NCBI RefSeq assembly: GCF_016811915.1
Contig: NZ_CP069127.1
Span: 1,890,001-1,954,000 of the forward strand
Reading direction: 5' to 3'
Source of the DNA: Brevibacillus choshinensis
GTDB taxonomy: Bacteria; Bacillota; Bacilli; Brevibacillales; Brevibacillaceae
DNA length: 64,000 nucleotides
Of the stretch, positions 35,702 through 45,475 are shown piece after piece. The notes under the pieces are model-generated. The model did not search any database and was not told the DNA's origin. It saw nothing but the letters and a program-made list of their open reading frames with translations. Position numbers and translations under genes: made by a program. How positions within the stretch are numbered: position 1 is the first letter of the stretch; each line of letters opens with the position of its first letter.

Positions 35702-36955
35702 GTGAGCGGTGAAAAAAGAAGCAATGTCACGGTCAAAATGAATGGCAGGTTTTGGGACGGGAAGCAGGAAAGTACAATTGGAGCAGATGCGGGGAAGGAC
35801 ACGAAGGGAGCAGCAAAGAAGAGGTCGATCCCGTTTCCTTCCCAGCCGCTTGCCAAACAGGGCAATGAAGCCTGGGATCGAATGATTGAGCTGCGCGACA
35901 AGGCTGAGCAGCAGACGGTCAAAGAGCAGGATGACACCAGAGCAGACGCGGAGCCTGTTCAAGTGGATGTGGAGGAGAGTGTGTTTAGCAAAACGCCGGC
36001 AACCAGACTGTTTTCTGGGCTGCCGAAAGGGCCCTTCGTGCGTACGGTCGTCTCTACCGGGGGAGCGATTGCCATCGGCCTATTATTCGGCTTTCTGGTT
36101 TTGACCGTTTTTTCAGAAAAGGAATTGTCTAATTCGTATCGCAATGTCTTGGGCGATACGGTCGAGACGCTGACGGCGCAAAATACGTCTGGGGGAGGGC
36201 AGACCGCGATTGTTGGACCCGTTTTGCCAGGGATCAATCAGCCTGCAGCAGATGCTTCCTCGACGCAGGCAGCTGGGACGCAGGCAGATGCCAATGTATT
36301 GCTGCCTGAATGGAAAATGTTCGTAGCTCAAGCCGGCGTTTTCAACCCTGATACGGCTGCCGAAGCAGCAACGGCGCCTCTCGACAAGCTCAGTCTTCCG
36401 CATTTTCTGTACAAGGACAGCGCCAAACAATATATGTTCGCTGCTGCGGCGCCGACGCGGGACGCGGTGCTCGGTTTTGCAGCCAGCTTGAAGAACAAGG
36501 GCGTCGAAGTCTATGTCAAAGAGTTTACTTTGCCTGCTTACCAAGGGAAGGTCGCGGTGACGACAGCCGCATCTTCTGGGGCGCAGCCGAATTTGCAGCA
36601 GTTTTTTGAGAATGGCCAGAAGCTGGCACAAACGTTAAGCGATCATTCTGGGAAAGTCATTACCAATGCACAGCCGGTTCTGCCTCAGGAAGAAGCGGCA
36701 GCCATGAAGGAGCAGCATCGCCAATTTCTGGAGCAAAGCCGTCTCGTTTCGTCACAGTCAGGAGGTTCCCCGTATATCAGCGGCATGGTAGCGGGGATCA
36801 ATCAGGCCATGGACGCCCGTGACAAGATGGCTGAGGCGAATGCAGGGAAGAAGTCGCAGAGTGCCGAATCGTACGCGTGGCAAGTGCAAGCGGGCATTTT
36901 GGGATTCCTGGAGAACTATGCGGCATGGATCCAGCAAGCTCAAAAAACCGAATAA
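35702..36955 (+). CDS. spoIIB: SpoIIB-like sporulation protein with SPOR-type domain
   Basis: A 417-residue bitopic protein. The N terminus opens with a conserved NVTVKMNGRFW segment followed by a charged cytosolic region; one membrane helix lies about residues 113-136 (VVSTGGAIAIGLLFGFLVLT); the outer part has a SPOR-like fold (FVAQAGVFN..., about 207-285) and a helical tail. SpoIIB localises to septa and assists engulfment. Identification rests on synteny with spoIIB-maf-radC and topology. GTG 35702 is preferred to ATG 35696 because a G-run lies seven bases upstream. Confidence 0.78.
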   Translation: MSGEKRSNVTVKMNGRFWDGKQESTIGADAGKDTKGAAKKRSIPFPSQPLAKQGNEAWDRMIELRDKAEQQTVKEQDDTRADAEPVQVDVEESVFSKTPATRLFSGLPKGPFVRTVVSTGGAIAIGLLFGFLVLTVFSEKELSNSYRNVLGDTVETLTAQNTSGGGQTAIVGPVLPGINQPAADASSTQAAGTQADANVLLPEWKMFVAQAGVFNPDTAAEAATAPLDKLSLPHFLYKDSAKQYMFAAAAPTRDAVLGFAASLKNKGVEVYVKEFTLPAYQGKVAVTTAASSGAQPNLQQFFENGQKLAQTLSDHSGKVITNAQPVLPQEEAAAMKEQHRQFLEQSRLVSSQSGGSPYISGMVAGINQAMDARDKMAEANAGKKSQSAESYAWQVQAGILGFLENYAAWIQQAQKTE

Positions 36956-36966
36956 TCAGCAGATAG

Positions 36967-37010
36967 AGACTTCCGTCAAGGTTTTCTTGCAGGAAGTCTT
37001 TTCTTTCTTT
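36967..37010 (+). terminator. Terminator of spoIIB
   Basis: AGACTTCC pairs with GGAAGTCT, with inner CAAG/CTTG pairing, followed by TTTTCTTTCTTT. Confidence 0.85.
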
Positions 37011-37115
37011 ACAGTAACTACCATGAGCATTCAGGGATTGTTTCGTACCCTCCCATTTGCTACACTTATTGATGGCAAAAAGAGAATCCCTCGTAAACAG
37101 GGAGTGGGAAGGTTC

Positions 37116-37355
37116 ATGGGGAAAGAAACGCTTATACTTTTGCTTCTTTTGATTTGCGGACTATTGTGTGGCAGCATTATCGGGGAGATTTTGGGTCCCT
37201 GGGTCCCTTTTCTCACAAAGAGCAAAGTGATAACATGGTCACCTGCGGCAGATTTAGAAATTTTGAAGTACGACCTGAACTTTCAGGTAAAACTAAATCT
37301 AGCCAGTGTAGGAGGGCTTGCTCTCGCTTTTTGGATACATCGACGAATGAAGTAG
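37116..37355 (+). CDS. DUF4321 small membrane protein
   Basis: A 79-residue protein with two hydrophobic helices: residues about 5-30 (ILLLLLICGLLCGSIIGEIL) and about 58-74 (NLASVGGLALAFWIH). Pattern and position before maf match the DUF4321 family of spore-forming Firmicutes; function is unknown. ATG 37116 has GGGAG ten bases upstream and GGAAGG closer. The frame extends upstream through the spoIIB terminator, which I reject. It ends eight bases before maf. Confidence 0.8.
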   Translation: MGKETLILLLLLICGLLCGSIIGEILGPWVPFLTKSKVITWSPAADLEILKYDLNFQVKLNLASVGGLALAFWIHRRMK

Positions 37356-37363
37356 GTTGAAAA

Positions 37364-37951
37364 ATGATGAAAACACAAACACCTCTTGTTCTTGCCTCAT
37401 CATCACCGCGCAGACGAGAATTGCTGCAAACCCTAGGCATTCCGTTTACGGTGCAGACTAGCGATGTGGACGAGACGACTGCGCCCGGCCTCTCTCCCAA
37501 AGAAATCGTGGAAGAATTGGCTGTGCGCAAGGCTCAGGCAGTCGCCTCCACTTTAGCGGATGGAGTCGTTCTGGGCTCGGATACGATTGTTGTCTTGGAA
37601 GATAGCATTCTGGGCAAACCAGTGGATGACGCAGATGCGTTTCGCACACTGTCCATGCTGCAAGGGCGCGAGCACACCGTATACAGCGGAGTCGCGCTGA
37701 TCGATGCATCCAATGGACGGGTGGAAGTTTCGCACAGTCTCACGAAAGTCCGGATTCGTCCTCTCACCCAATCGGAAATTGAATCTTACATCGCAACCCG
37801 AGAGCCGATGGATAAAGCTGGATCGTACGCCATCCAAGGGCTTGGTGCGACAATCGTGGAAGGTATCACCGGTGATTATTTTACCGTGGTAGGACTTCCG
37901 CTGCGTCTATTGGCAAGTATGCTTTCCCGCTTTGGAATCACGGTCTTGTAA
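37364..37951 (+). CDS. maf: Maf nucleotide pyrophosphatase
   Basis: A 195-residue Maf/HAM1-fold pyrophosphatase that hydrolyses dTTP/UTP and modified pyrimidine triphosphates. The signature LASSSPRRRELL is near the N terminus, and GSDTIVVLED and SYAIQGLG complete the active site. Family members have been linked to septum formation. A second in-frame ATG follows at once; AGGTTGAA is ahead. Synteny maf-radC-mreB is conserved. Confidence 0.96.
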   Translation: MMKTQTPLVLASSSPRRRELLQTLGIPFTVQTSDVDETTAPGLSPKEIVEELAVRKAQAVASTLADGVVLGSDTIVVLEDSILGKPVDDADAFRTLSMLQGREHTVYSGVALIDASNGRVEVSHSLTKVRIRPLTQSEIESYIATREPMDKAGSYAIQGLGATIVEGITGDYFTVVGLPLRLLASMLSRFGITVL

Positions 37952-38053
37952 GGCTTTGGTGTTTGGTTTCAAGCGGCAACGGCAGTACTTCATCTGTTCG
38001 TCCTCGATGCCAGCCGTTACCGATCAATGCGAATGGCTGGAGGTCGGTTTATT

Positions 38054-38752
38054 TTGGCAACAAATACCTGTAACAAAAACGCGATGAAAAACGTCCCTTA
38101 CTATGACCGTCCACGCGAAAGACTGCTCCGCGATGGAGCGGTCCATCTGTCTGACACGGAGCTGCTAGCCATTTTACTGCGGACAGGCACGGAAAAGGAG
38201 ACGGCATATGAACTAGCTCAGCGCTTGTTGTCCAGGTTTGAAGACCTGAGGGGATTGGCGCAAGCCTCTCATGCTGAGTTAATCGAACAAAAGGGAATCG
38301 GTCAGGTCAAGGCGATTGAATTGCACGCCGCGTTTGAGCTGGGAAGACGGCTCACTGGTGTTCCGCGGCAGAATCGTGCATCCATTCGATTGCCTCGTGA
38401 TGTGGCTGATTTGATGATACCTGAGTTGGCTCATTTGACGCAGGAACACTTTGTCTGCCTCTTCCTCAATACCAAGAATCATGTGATTGGCAAGCAGACT
38501 ATTTTTGTAGGCAGTTTGGACTCCTCGATCGTGCATCCTAGAGAAGTGTTCAAGGAAGCGATTCGTCGAAGTAGCGCGTCGGTAATTTGCCTACATAATC
38601 ATCCGAGCGGAGACCCAACTCCCAGCCGGGAAGACATTGCGATTACGCATACGCTGAAGGAAGCGGGCGAGCTGGTGGGGATTTCCCTTTTGGATCATGT
38701 AATCATTGGGGATGGAAAGTACGTCAGCCTAAAAGAGCAGGGGTATTTCTGA
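38054..38752 (+). CDS. radC: RadC family protein (JAB/MPN domain)
   Basis: A 232-residue protein with an N-terminal helix-hairpin-helix UPF0758 region (LRDGAVHLSDTELLAILLRTG) and a C-terminal JAB1/MPN metalloprotease-like domain with HNHPSGDPTPSREDI. The DNA-repair role suggested by the name is disputed; function is uncertain. TTG 38054 is chosen because GGAGGTC lies eight bases upstream; ATG 38027 and ATG 38084 lack one. Order maf-radC-mreB is conserved. Confidence 0.93.
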   Translation: MATNTCNKNAMKNVPYYDRPRERLLRDGAVHLSDTELLAILLRTGTEKETAYELAQRLLSRFEDLRGLAQASHAELIEQKGIGQVKAIELHAAFELGRRLTGVPRQNRASIRLPRDVADLMIPELAHLTQEHFVCLFLNTKNHVIGKQTIFVGSLDSSIVHPREVFKEAIRRSSASVICLHNHPSGDPTPSREDIAITHTLKEAGELVGISLLDHVIIGDGKYVSLKEQGYF

Positions 38753-38797
38753 ACAACAAATTGGCTTGCGACTGTAACTATTGGAAGGAGTTTTTTT

Positions 38798-39841
38798 ATG
38801 TTTGGTGGATTCACACGTGACTTGGGGATTGACCTCGGCACTGCCAATACACTTGTCTTTGTGAAGGGAAAGGGAATCGTTGTAAGAGAGCCGTCTGTAG
38901 TGGCGATCCGTACGAACAACAATTCCATCGAAGCAGTGGGGAATGCGGCGAAAAGCATGATCGGCCGCACGCCAGGTAATATCGTTGCAGTACGTCCTAT
39001 GAAGGATGGGGTAATCGCTGACTTCGATACGACAGCCACGATGATGCGTTACTTTATTAATCAGGCTCAAAAAAATCAAGGGTTGTTCAGCCGCCGTCCG
39101 AACGTGATGGTCTGTGTCCCATCGGGCATTACTGCTGTGGAAAAGCGCGCTGTAGAAGACGCTACCAAACAGGCTGGTGCGAAAGAAGCTCACACCATCG
39201 AGGAGCCATTTGCGGCAGCGATCGGTGCTGACCTTCCTGTATGGGAACCGACCGGCAGCATGGTTGTCGATATCGGGGGAGGTACGACAGAGGTAGCCAT
39301 CATCTCTTTGGGTGGTATCGTGACATCCCGTTCCATCCGCGTTGCCGGCGATGAGATGGACGAAGCTATCATTCAATACATCAAGCGCAGATACAATCTG
39401 ATGATCGGGGAGCGCACGGCAGAGACATTGAAGCTGGAAATCGGGTCTGCCATTGCTCCGGATGAGCCGGAGAATGTAGAGATCCGTGGTCGTGACCTGG
39501 TGACAGGACTGCCGAAAACATTGTCGGTAAGCAGCTCGGAAATCGCAGAGGCTCTGGCAGAAACGGTATCTGCCATTGTGGAAGCAGTGAAGGTTACATT
39601 GGAGAAAAGTCCGCCGGAATTGGCAGCAGACATTATGGATCGGGGCATTGTACTGACTGGCGGCGGGGCGCTCCTGCGAAATCTGGATCGCTTGCTCGCG
39701 AAGGAAACAGGCATGCCTGTACACGTCGCAGAAAATGCACTGGACTGCGTAGCGATCGGAACAGGACGTGCATTGGAGAACATTCACTTGTTCAAATCAA
39801 AGCACGGCATCACCTCTTCCCGACAAAAACGGGGCAAATAA
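38798..39841 (+). CDS. mreB: Rod-shape determining actin MreB
   Basis: A 347-residue bacterial actin that forms membrane-bound filaments directing elongation wall synthesis. [10 protein letters not shown] is the phosphate-1 loop, [12 protein letters not shown] phosphate-2, and [12 protein letters not shown] the adenosine motif. The ATG follows GGAAGGAG. It heads mreBCD, followed by a class B PBP, minCD and rodA, an elongation and division-site cluster. Confidence 0.98.
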   Translation: MFGGFTRDLGIDLGTANTLVFVKGKGIVVREPSVVAIRTNNNSIEAVGNAAKSMIGRTPGNIVAVRPMKDGVIADFDTTATMMRYFINQAQKNQGLFSRRPNVMVCVPSGITAVEKRAVEDATKQAGAKEAHTIEEPFAAAIGADLPVWEPTGSMVVDIGGGTTEVAIISLGGIVTSRSIRVAGDEMDEAIIQYIKRRYNLMIGERTAETLKLEIGSAIAPDEPENVEIRGRDLVTGLPKTLSVSSSEIAEALAETVSAIVEAVKVTLEKSPPELAADIMDRGIVLTGGGALLRNLDRLLAKETGMPVHVAENALDCVAIGTGRALENIHLFKSKHGITSSRQKRGK

Positions 39842-39855
39842 ACGGAGGGTAGGGC

Positions 39856-40842
39856 ATGTCGTTTTTTGGGAACAAGCGGCTAATCATTGTACTCGTTGGC
39901 CTGGTTTTGCTCATTTCCGTTGTGGGTTACACATCCCGCGAGCGTGCGGTGCTGACCTGGCCAGAGATGTTTTTCAAGGATACTTTCAGCGTGGTGCAGG
40001 GCTTTTTTTATCGCCCTGCCCAGGCTGTTTCTGGCTTTTTTCAGGATGTAGACGATGCGTACAACGTCTATCAGGAAAACAAAGCATTAAAGGCCGGGCT
40101 GGATCAATACGCCCGTTTGACAGCAGAGCTGCATGATTTGAAAGCGGAAAACACCCGTTTGCGCGAGGCGTTGAAGGCTACTGATTCGATGAAATCCTAC
40201 CAATTGCGTTTTGCGGAAGTCGTGGCGCGCAATCCGGATACGTGGAACAACGTGATCACGATCGACAAGGGCTTGAAGCACGGAATCAAGAAGGATATGG
40301 CAGTCATCACTTCCAAAGGCTTGATCGGTCGCGTGCAGAGCGTGGCCAACTTCTCATCCACCGTGGAGCTATTGACCAGCTATGAGCGCCGCGACCATAT
40401 TTCGGCCGTGGTTCAGACGACGCAGGTCGTAAATGGTCAGACGACCGTACATCCTGTGAGCGGTGTCGTCGAGGAGTATGATCCACAGGAGCGTTTGCTC
40501 ATCATGCGGAAAATTCCTTGGGGACAGAAAATTGAAGCAAAGCAGCAAGTCATTACATCGGGGTTAGGCGGGGTTGTCCCACGCAATCTGCCTATTGGGT
40601 ATATTGTGCGGGTAGAGCCGGATGACTACGGCTTGACGCAAACGGCTTACATCCAACCGAGCGCAGACTTCTCCCAACTAAATGAAGTCATGATCGTGGA
40701 AAGAAACTTTACCATTTCCCCGAATGGTGAGCTGATTCCTCAGCAACCGACAGGTCAAACAACCACACCATCAAATAGTGGCAAGGCTACTCAGTCGTCC
40801 GGGACCCAATCGGTAACCGGGACAGCTGGGGGTGGCCAATAA
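39856..40842 (+). CDS. mreC: Rod-shape determining protein MreC
   Basis: A 328-residue bitopic protein: membrane helix at about 9-27 (LIIVLVGLVLLISVVGY), a coiled coil at about 75-110 and the paired beta-barrel MreC domain. The last 50 or so residues are a Ser/Thr/Gly/Gln-rich tail. It links MreB filaments to periplasmic-side wall enzymes. It overlaps mreD by one base (TAATG). Confidence 0.97.
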   Translation: MSFFGNKRLIIVLVGLVLLISVVGYTSRERAVLTWPEMFFKDTFSVVQGFFYRPAQAVSGFFQDVDDAYNVYQENKALKAGLDQYARLTAELHDLKAENTRLREALKATDSMKSYQLRFAEVVARNPDTWNNVITIDKGLKHGIKKDMAVITSKGLIGRVQSVANFSSTVELLTSYERRDHISAVVQTTQVVNGQTTVHPVSGVVEEYDPQERLLIMRKIPWGQKIEAKQQVITSGLGGVVPRNLPIGYIVRVEPDDYGLTQTAYIQPSADFSQLNEVMIVERNFTISPNGELIPQQPTGQTTTPSNSGKATQSSGTQSVTGTAGGGQ

Positions 40843-41369
40843 TGCAGCGTTTTCTCTTGACGCTTACGGTGCTGGTCCTGTTCGTAATGGAAGGAACAGT
40901 GGTCCAGGTGATTGCAACCGCAACATGGGGTCTGTCATGGATGACAGTACCCCGATTTGCGCTGGTATGTTGTATTCTCATCTCGATGTTTTTGGGCAGG
41001 CGAGAGGGACTGTACTACGGACTCGCATTCGGTTTTTTGCAAGATGTACTCTACGGTCAGGTCATTGGCATTTACAGTGTGTCGATGATGGTTGCCAGCT
41101 ATTTTGCAGGGCTGATTGTTCTCCTGTTCCAACGCGGGTTTGGAATGGTGTTTGTGACGAGCGCCCTCATTCTTTTCGGGCATGAGTGGCTGCTGTACAG
41201 TATGTTTCGGTTGTTTTCCGTTGCGCCGTACGATGTACAGTGGATACTTACCCGGCAAATTTTGCCCAGCGTCATTCTCAACGTCATTTTCGCCCTGCTG
41301 ATCTATGTTCCCATCCAGAGAATGTGCAACAAGATTCAGGATAAAAAGCGAGATATGAGCGCGGAATAG
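40842..41369 (+). CDS. mreD: Rod-shape determining protein MreD
   Basis: A 175-residue polytopic membrane protein with about five helices, including the conserved GFLQDVLYGQVIGIY segment. It acts with MreC in the elongasome. The start overlaps the mreC stop, implying coupling. Confidence 0.95.
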   Translation: MQRFLLTLTVLVLFVMEGTVVQVIATATWGLSWMTVPRFALVCCILISMFLGRREGLYYGLAFGFLQDVLYGQVIGIYSVSMMVASYFAGLIVLLFQRGFGMVFVTSALILFGHEWLLYSMFRLFSVAPYDVQWILTRQILPSVILNVIFALLIYVPIQRMCNKIQDKKRDMSAE

Positions 41370-41393
41370 GACCGTGAAGGAGGGGGAGAACTC

Positions 41394-43826
41394 GTGGAGG
41401 AAACAAAAGAACCGAAGTCGCATATACCCATACGGCTTAACATCTTGTTCCTGATCGTGTTCCTGTTTTTTGCCGCTATCATTATGCGTCTCGCCTTCGT
41501 GCAGCTGGTAGAAGGAGAGCAGTACCGGCATGAGCTCGAGAAATTCAGCATCCGTGAGCTGCCGATTTCTGCTCCGCGGGGAAGAATCCTCGATAAAAAT
41601 GGAGCAGTGCTCGTTTCCAACAAACCCGTTTACACTGTGCAGTATGTAGAAGAGCAAGGACAGGATATTGATGAAGAAAAAGTAGCGGACCGACTGGCAA
41701 AGATCCTCATTCCCGACGACGGGAAGATGGGCACGGACAAGGAGCTGCTGAAAAAGACAATCGAGCTGCGATCGACGCTTCCTGTTGCATTTGATTCCAA
41801 AAAGACCAATGAGCTGAAGGCGTTAATATCGCCCAAGCTGCAATTGGTCCCGAAGCAGGAGCAGGTAGACTCGATGTCCGATTACAATCTGGTCAAGACA
41901 GCCCTTTACGTAGGCTTGCGCGTCCGATCGCCTTTTGATGAAAAGGAACGTGAATCCGTCATTGGGAAGCTGAAAGCGAGCACCAAGACGTCTGGCAACG
42001 CTACGGCACTGGATGGACTATCCGACCTGGAGCTGCTGAAAACAGCGATCAATGCAAACGTTCAATTCCCGCTTACCTTGGAAAAGGAAGATCGGGATGA
42101 TCTGATCAAAGAGGTGAAGGCACAGATCCGCCTTCTGCCGACTCCATCTGAGCTGTCGGACAAATCGGATATGGATCTGCTGCGCTATGCTTCGCTATTT
42201 GAATTGGATGTTCCCCTGCCTTTGACTGACCAGCAGCGCCAGTTTCAATGGCACAAGCTGTCACTCTTGCAGGAGATGCGGTCTCCGCAAATGGCGAGTT
42301 ACATTCCACGCCGAGTAAAGGTGAATATTACGCAGCAAGAGATGTTCCAGATTGAAGAGCGCCGGACAGAGCTGCCGGGTATCAGCGTAGAATTGGAGCC
42401 TGTGCGACAAATCATGCCTGATCCGGATGGCTCCGCATTCGGTACCCATTTCCTCGGCTACATCAACGCGATCAGGCCGGAGAGCCTGAAGGAATACGAA
42501 GCGCAGGGCTACAACGCGATCGACCGCGTAGGGGTAACCGGACTGGAGGCTTATTACGAGCGGTATTTGCGAGGAAAAGACGGCATCATGGATGTCCATG
42601 TCAACAAAAACTCCGAAACCGTAGAAAAGACGATGCGCCAAGCGCCGGAGCCTGGAAACGATCTCGTCCTCTCGATGGATTGGCGCTTCCAGAGCAAGGT
42701 AGAAGCGATCTTGAAGGAAGAGGTAGAGGCGTACAAGAAGCGTCCGACCACGCCTAAAGAGTTTAAAGATGCACACGTGCTGGCGATGAACCCGAATACG
42801 GGAGAAGTGCTGGCGATGGCGAGCTATCCGGACTACAACCTGAACCTCTACTATGACCGCAAGGAATTTAACAAGGTGTATTCCTCGCTGATTTTGCCGA
42901 ATGAATCCAATCGCTTCATCTATACGCCGTATCCGCCGGCTTCGACTTACAAGCCGTTATCCGTCATGATCGCTCTGCAGGAGGGGTTGACGAATCCGAA
43001 TGAGACGATCTATGACCGCGGTGGGCTTGAAGTGGGGACTTCGTACAAACGGAACTGGAAAGCAGGAGGTCACGGGCCGGTAAACGCACGTCGCGCCCTG
43101 CAAGTATCCAATAACACGTACATGTACGAAATGGCGATCCGCCTGGCGAAAAAAGGCACGCATGGGTGGGAAAAGCAGTTTTCCGTGCTTGATTTCTACA
43201 ATGCGCAGTTTGGACTCGGCGTAAAAACCGGAATTGATCTGCCTGGGGAAAAGACTGGCTGGGAAAATCCGAATCTCTACTATGGTAACCTTGCTGATGC
43301 GATGATCGGGCAGTACGACCTGTTCACTCCAATGCAGATCGGGCAGTACGTCTCGACGATTGCCAATGGAGGCTACCGGATTCGCCCGCATCTCGTCAAA
43401 GAAATTCGCCGTGGAACGACTGATCCGAAAAATCCAGGCCAGACATTGACGATTATTGAGCCGCAAGTTTTGAATCGGGTAAACATCGATCCGAAATACA
43501 TCCAGGTCGTAAGAGAAGGGATGTTCTTGGTTACCCAGCCTGGGGGTACCGTCTCCCGCGCATTCAACGGCTTGCCGTATAAAGTGGCAGCCAAATCTGG
43601 TACGGCTCAGACCGGTCGCCGCGCAGAGAACGCGCTGGTCGTTGGATTTGCACCGTATGAGAATCCGCAAATCGTATTCGTCGTTGTAGCGCCGAACAGT
43701 TTGCGGGACGGAACCTCCAGTTCGGATGCCACCGGTCCGATCTCGAGACGTTTGCTGGAAGCGTATGACGAATTGAATCCAGGTGTCCTGCATCCAGCGT
43801 CTGTTTCTTCATCCACACCTAAGTAA
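41394..43826 (+). CDS. pbpA: Class B penicillin-binding protein (PBP2A/MrdA type)
   Basis: An 810-residue D,D-transpeptidase, likely the RodA partner in elongation. One N-terminal membrane helix (14-37), then the PBP dimer region with PRGRILDKNG at 61-70. The transpeptidase domain has Ser517 in ASTYK, SNN at 572-574 and KSGTAQ at 734-739, so it is complete. Between residues 113 and 301 lie four degenerate copies of a repeat of about 48 residues with the pattern [SD]-x-[EN]-LLKTA... P... LIK, which lengthens the pedestal compared with B. subtilis PBP2A. GTG 41394 has GGAGGGGGAG upstream. B. subtilis has no PBP gene between mreD and minC. Confidence 0.95.
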   Translation: MEETKEPKSHIPIRLNILFLIVFLFFAAIIMRLAFVQLVEGEQYRHELEKFSIRELPISAPRGRILDKNGAVLVSNKPVYTVQYVEEQGQDIDEEKVADRLAKILIPDDGKMGTDKELLKKTIELRSTLPVAFDSKKTNELKALISPKLQLVPKQEQVDSMSDYNLVKTALYVGLRVRSPFDEKERESVIGKLKASTKTSGNATALDGLSDLELLKTAINANVQFPLTLEKEDRDDLIKEVKAQIRLLPTPSELSDKSDMDLLRYASLFELDVPLPLTDQQRQFQWHKLSLLQEMRSPQMASYIPRRVKVNITQQEMFQIEERRTELPGISVELEPVRQIMPDPDGSAFGTHFLGYINAIRPESLKEYEAQGYNAIDRVGVTGLEAYYERYLRGKDGIMDVHVNKNSETVEKTMRQAPEPGNDLVLSMDWRFQSKVEAILKEEVEAYKKRPTTPKEFKDAHVLAMNPNTGEVLAMASYPDYNLNLYYDRKEFNKVYSSLILPNESNRFIYTPYPPASTYKPLSVMIALQEGLTNPNETIYDRGGLEVGTSYKRNWKAGGHGPVNARRALQVSNNTYMYEMAIRLAKKGTHGWEKQFSVLDFYNAQFGLGVKTGIDLPGEKTGWENPNLYYGNLADAMIGQYDLFTPMQIGQYVSTIANGGYRIRPHLVKEIRRGTTDPKNPGQTLTIIEPQVLNRVNIDPKYIQVVREGMFLVTQPGGTVSRAFNGLPYKVAAKSGTAQTGRRAENALVVGFAPYENPQIVFVVVAPNSLRDGTSSSDATGPISRRLLEAYDELNPGVLHPASVSSSTPK

Positions 43827-43927
43827 TCATGGTTTAACGGCGTTATGTGACCCGTTTCGGCAATTTTTTCAAGCAGAGCAGGAAAAAAGTTTCTGTGTGG
43901 CGAATGGTATCGGTCGAGGTGAAACAG

Positions 43928-44599
43928 GTGACGACTGTGAAAAGCAAGGTCACAATCAAAGGAACAAAAGAGGGGCTCGTCTTCTTCATGGATGATACCT
44001 GTTCCTTCGACGAACTGCTGGCCGATGTGCGTGAAAAAATAGAGCATAGCCATCAACAGATTTTGTCGGGGCCGCTGATTCGGGTATCGATTAAATTGGG
44101 AAAACGTTACTGCTCACCCGAGCAACAGGAGCAGTTGACTCAAATTATCCGGCAAAAGGGGAATCTGGTTATTCATACCGTTGAGGCGGATGTGATTACC
44201 CGTGAGGAAGCTTTTGCTGAACGCCTAAAGAGCCATTTTTCCGTCGTTGTGAACACGGTGCGCTCCGGACAAGTACTAGAGTACGATGGAGACTTGCTCC
44301 TTTTGGGGGATGTAAACCCGGGAGGAATCGTTCGCAGCACGGGTAATATCTACGTTTTGGGACACCTGCGAGGCTATGTTCATGCAGGTATTTCCGGAGA
44401 TAGTCAGGTCATTATTGCCGCTGCCGTCATGAGTCCTACCCAGCTGCGGATTGCAGACGTGATCAGCAAGCCGGGGGAAGAATGGACCAATCATTCAGGT
44501 GGAACAGAGTTTGCCTACCTGGATGAAGGGACGATGCTGGTAGCCAAAATGAACTACTTGTCGCGGATTCGACCGGAACTGGGAGACAAGAAGGCTTAG
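43928..44599 (+). CDS. minC: Septum-site determining protein MinC
   Basis: A 223-residue FtsZ inhibitor. The N-terminal domain begins at VKSKVTIKGTKEGLVF; the C-terminal beta-helix has LLLLGDVNPGGIVRSTGNIYVLG, residues recognised as the MinD-binding face. GTG 43928 is chosen because GAGGTGAA is four bases ahead; the frame extends 27 codons upstream, but that part has no MinC similarity. It precedes minD by 25 bases. Confidence 0.94.
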   Translation: MTTVKSKVTIKGTKEGLVFFMDDTCSFDELLADVREKIEHSHQQILSGPLIRVSIKLGKRYCSPEQQEQLTQIIRQKGNLVIHTVEADVITREEAFAERLKSHFSVVVNTVRSGQVLEYDGDLLLLGDVNPGGIVRSTGNIYVLGHLRGYVHAGISGDSQVIIAAAVMSPTQLRIADVISKPGEEWTNHSGGTEFAYLDEGTMLVAKMNYLSRIRPELGDKKA

Positions 44600-44624
44600 G
44601 GTGGATTGAAGAGGAGGAACGGAC

Positions 44625-45419
44625 GTGGGGATTGGAATTGTCGTAACTTCTGGTAAAGGCGGCGTGGGTAAGACGACCACTTCCGCGAATTTAGGAACGG
44701 CTCTTGCGCTATTAGGCCAAAAGGTGTGCATGGTAGACACTGACATCGGACTACGCAATCTTGATGTGGTCATGGGGCTGGAGAACCGGATCATTTATGA
44801 TCTGGTCGATGTAGCTGAAGGTGCCTGCCGTCTGCCGCAAGCGCTAATCAAGGACAAGCGCTTTGAAAATCTGTCGCTGTTGCCGGCTGCCCAGACAAAG
44901 GACAAGTCTGCGGTGACCCCTGAGCAAATGGATGAGATCATCACGCAACTGAAGCGGGAATTTGATTACGTCATCATTGACTGCCCGGCGGGGATCGAGC
45001 AAGGCTTCCGGAACGCAGTGGCAGGGGCCGATCAGGCTATCGTCGTTACGACACCTGAAAAAGCAGCGGTCCGTGACGCGGACAGAATCATCGGACTTTT
45101 GGAGCGCGAAAAGGTGGGAATGCCCAAGCTGGTCATCAACCGCGTGCGCTCGCATATGGTGAAAAATGGTGATATGCTGGATGTCGAGGACATTCTGGAT
45201 CTGCTTGCCATTGACCTGATTGGTGTTGTGCCTGATGATGATCATGTGATCAAATCAGCGAATCTAGGGGAGCCAGCCGTGATGAATCACGAGTCCCGCG
45301 CTTCCATTGCGTATCGCAATATTGCCCGTAGACTACTGGGCGAAGCAGTTCCCCTGCAGCCATTGGAAGAAAAGGCAGGGATGTTCCAAAAAATGCGCAA
45401 GTTTTTTGGCTTGAAATAG
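44625..45419 (+). CDS. minD: Septum-site determining ATPase MinD
   Basis: A 264-residue deviant-Walker-A ATPase (SGKGGVGKTT at about 8-17) that recruits MinC to the membrane. The C-terminal amphipathic membrane-targeting helix (MFQKMRKFFGLK) is present. GTG 44625 follows GAGGAGG by seven bases. Confidence 0.98.
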   Translation: MGIGIVVTSGKGGVGKTTTSANLGTALALLGQKVCMVDTDIGLRNLDVVMGLENRIIYDLVDVAEGACRLPQALIKDKRFENLSLLPAAQTKDKSAVTPEQMDEIITQLKREFDYVIIDCPAGIEQGFRNAVAGADQAIVVTTPEKAAVRDADRIIGLLEREKVGMPKLVINRVRSHMVKNGDMLDVEDILDLLAIDLIGVVPDDDHVIKSANLGEPAVMNHESRASIAYRNIARRLLGEAVPLQPLEEKAGMFQKMRKFFGLK

Positions 45420-45427
45420 GTTAGGCA

Positions 45428-45462
45428 TGGCTCCCGTCTGCAAAGGTGGGAGCCACGTTTTC
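45428..45462 (+). terminator. Hairpin between minD and rodA
   Basis: TGGCTCCC pairs with GGGAGCCA, followed by CGTTTTCT. The T-run is weak and no promoter lies after it, so it may be a partial terminator reducing rodA read-through. Confidence 0.55.
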
Positions 45463-45475
45463 TAGGAGGACGAGC

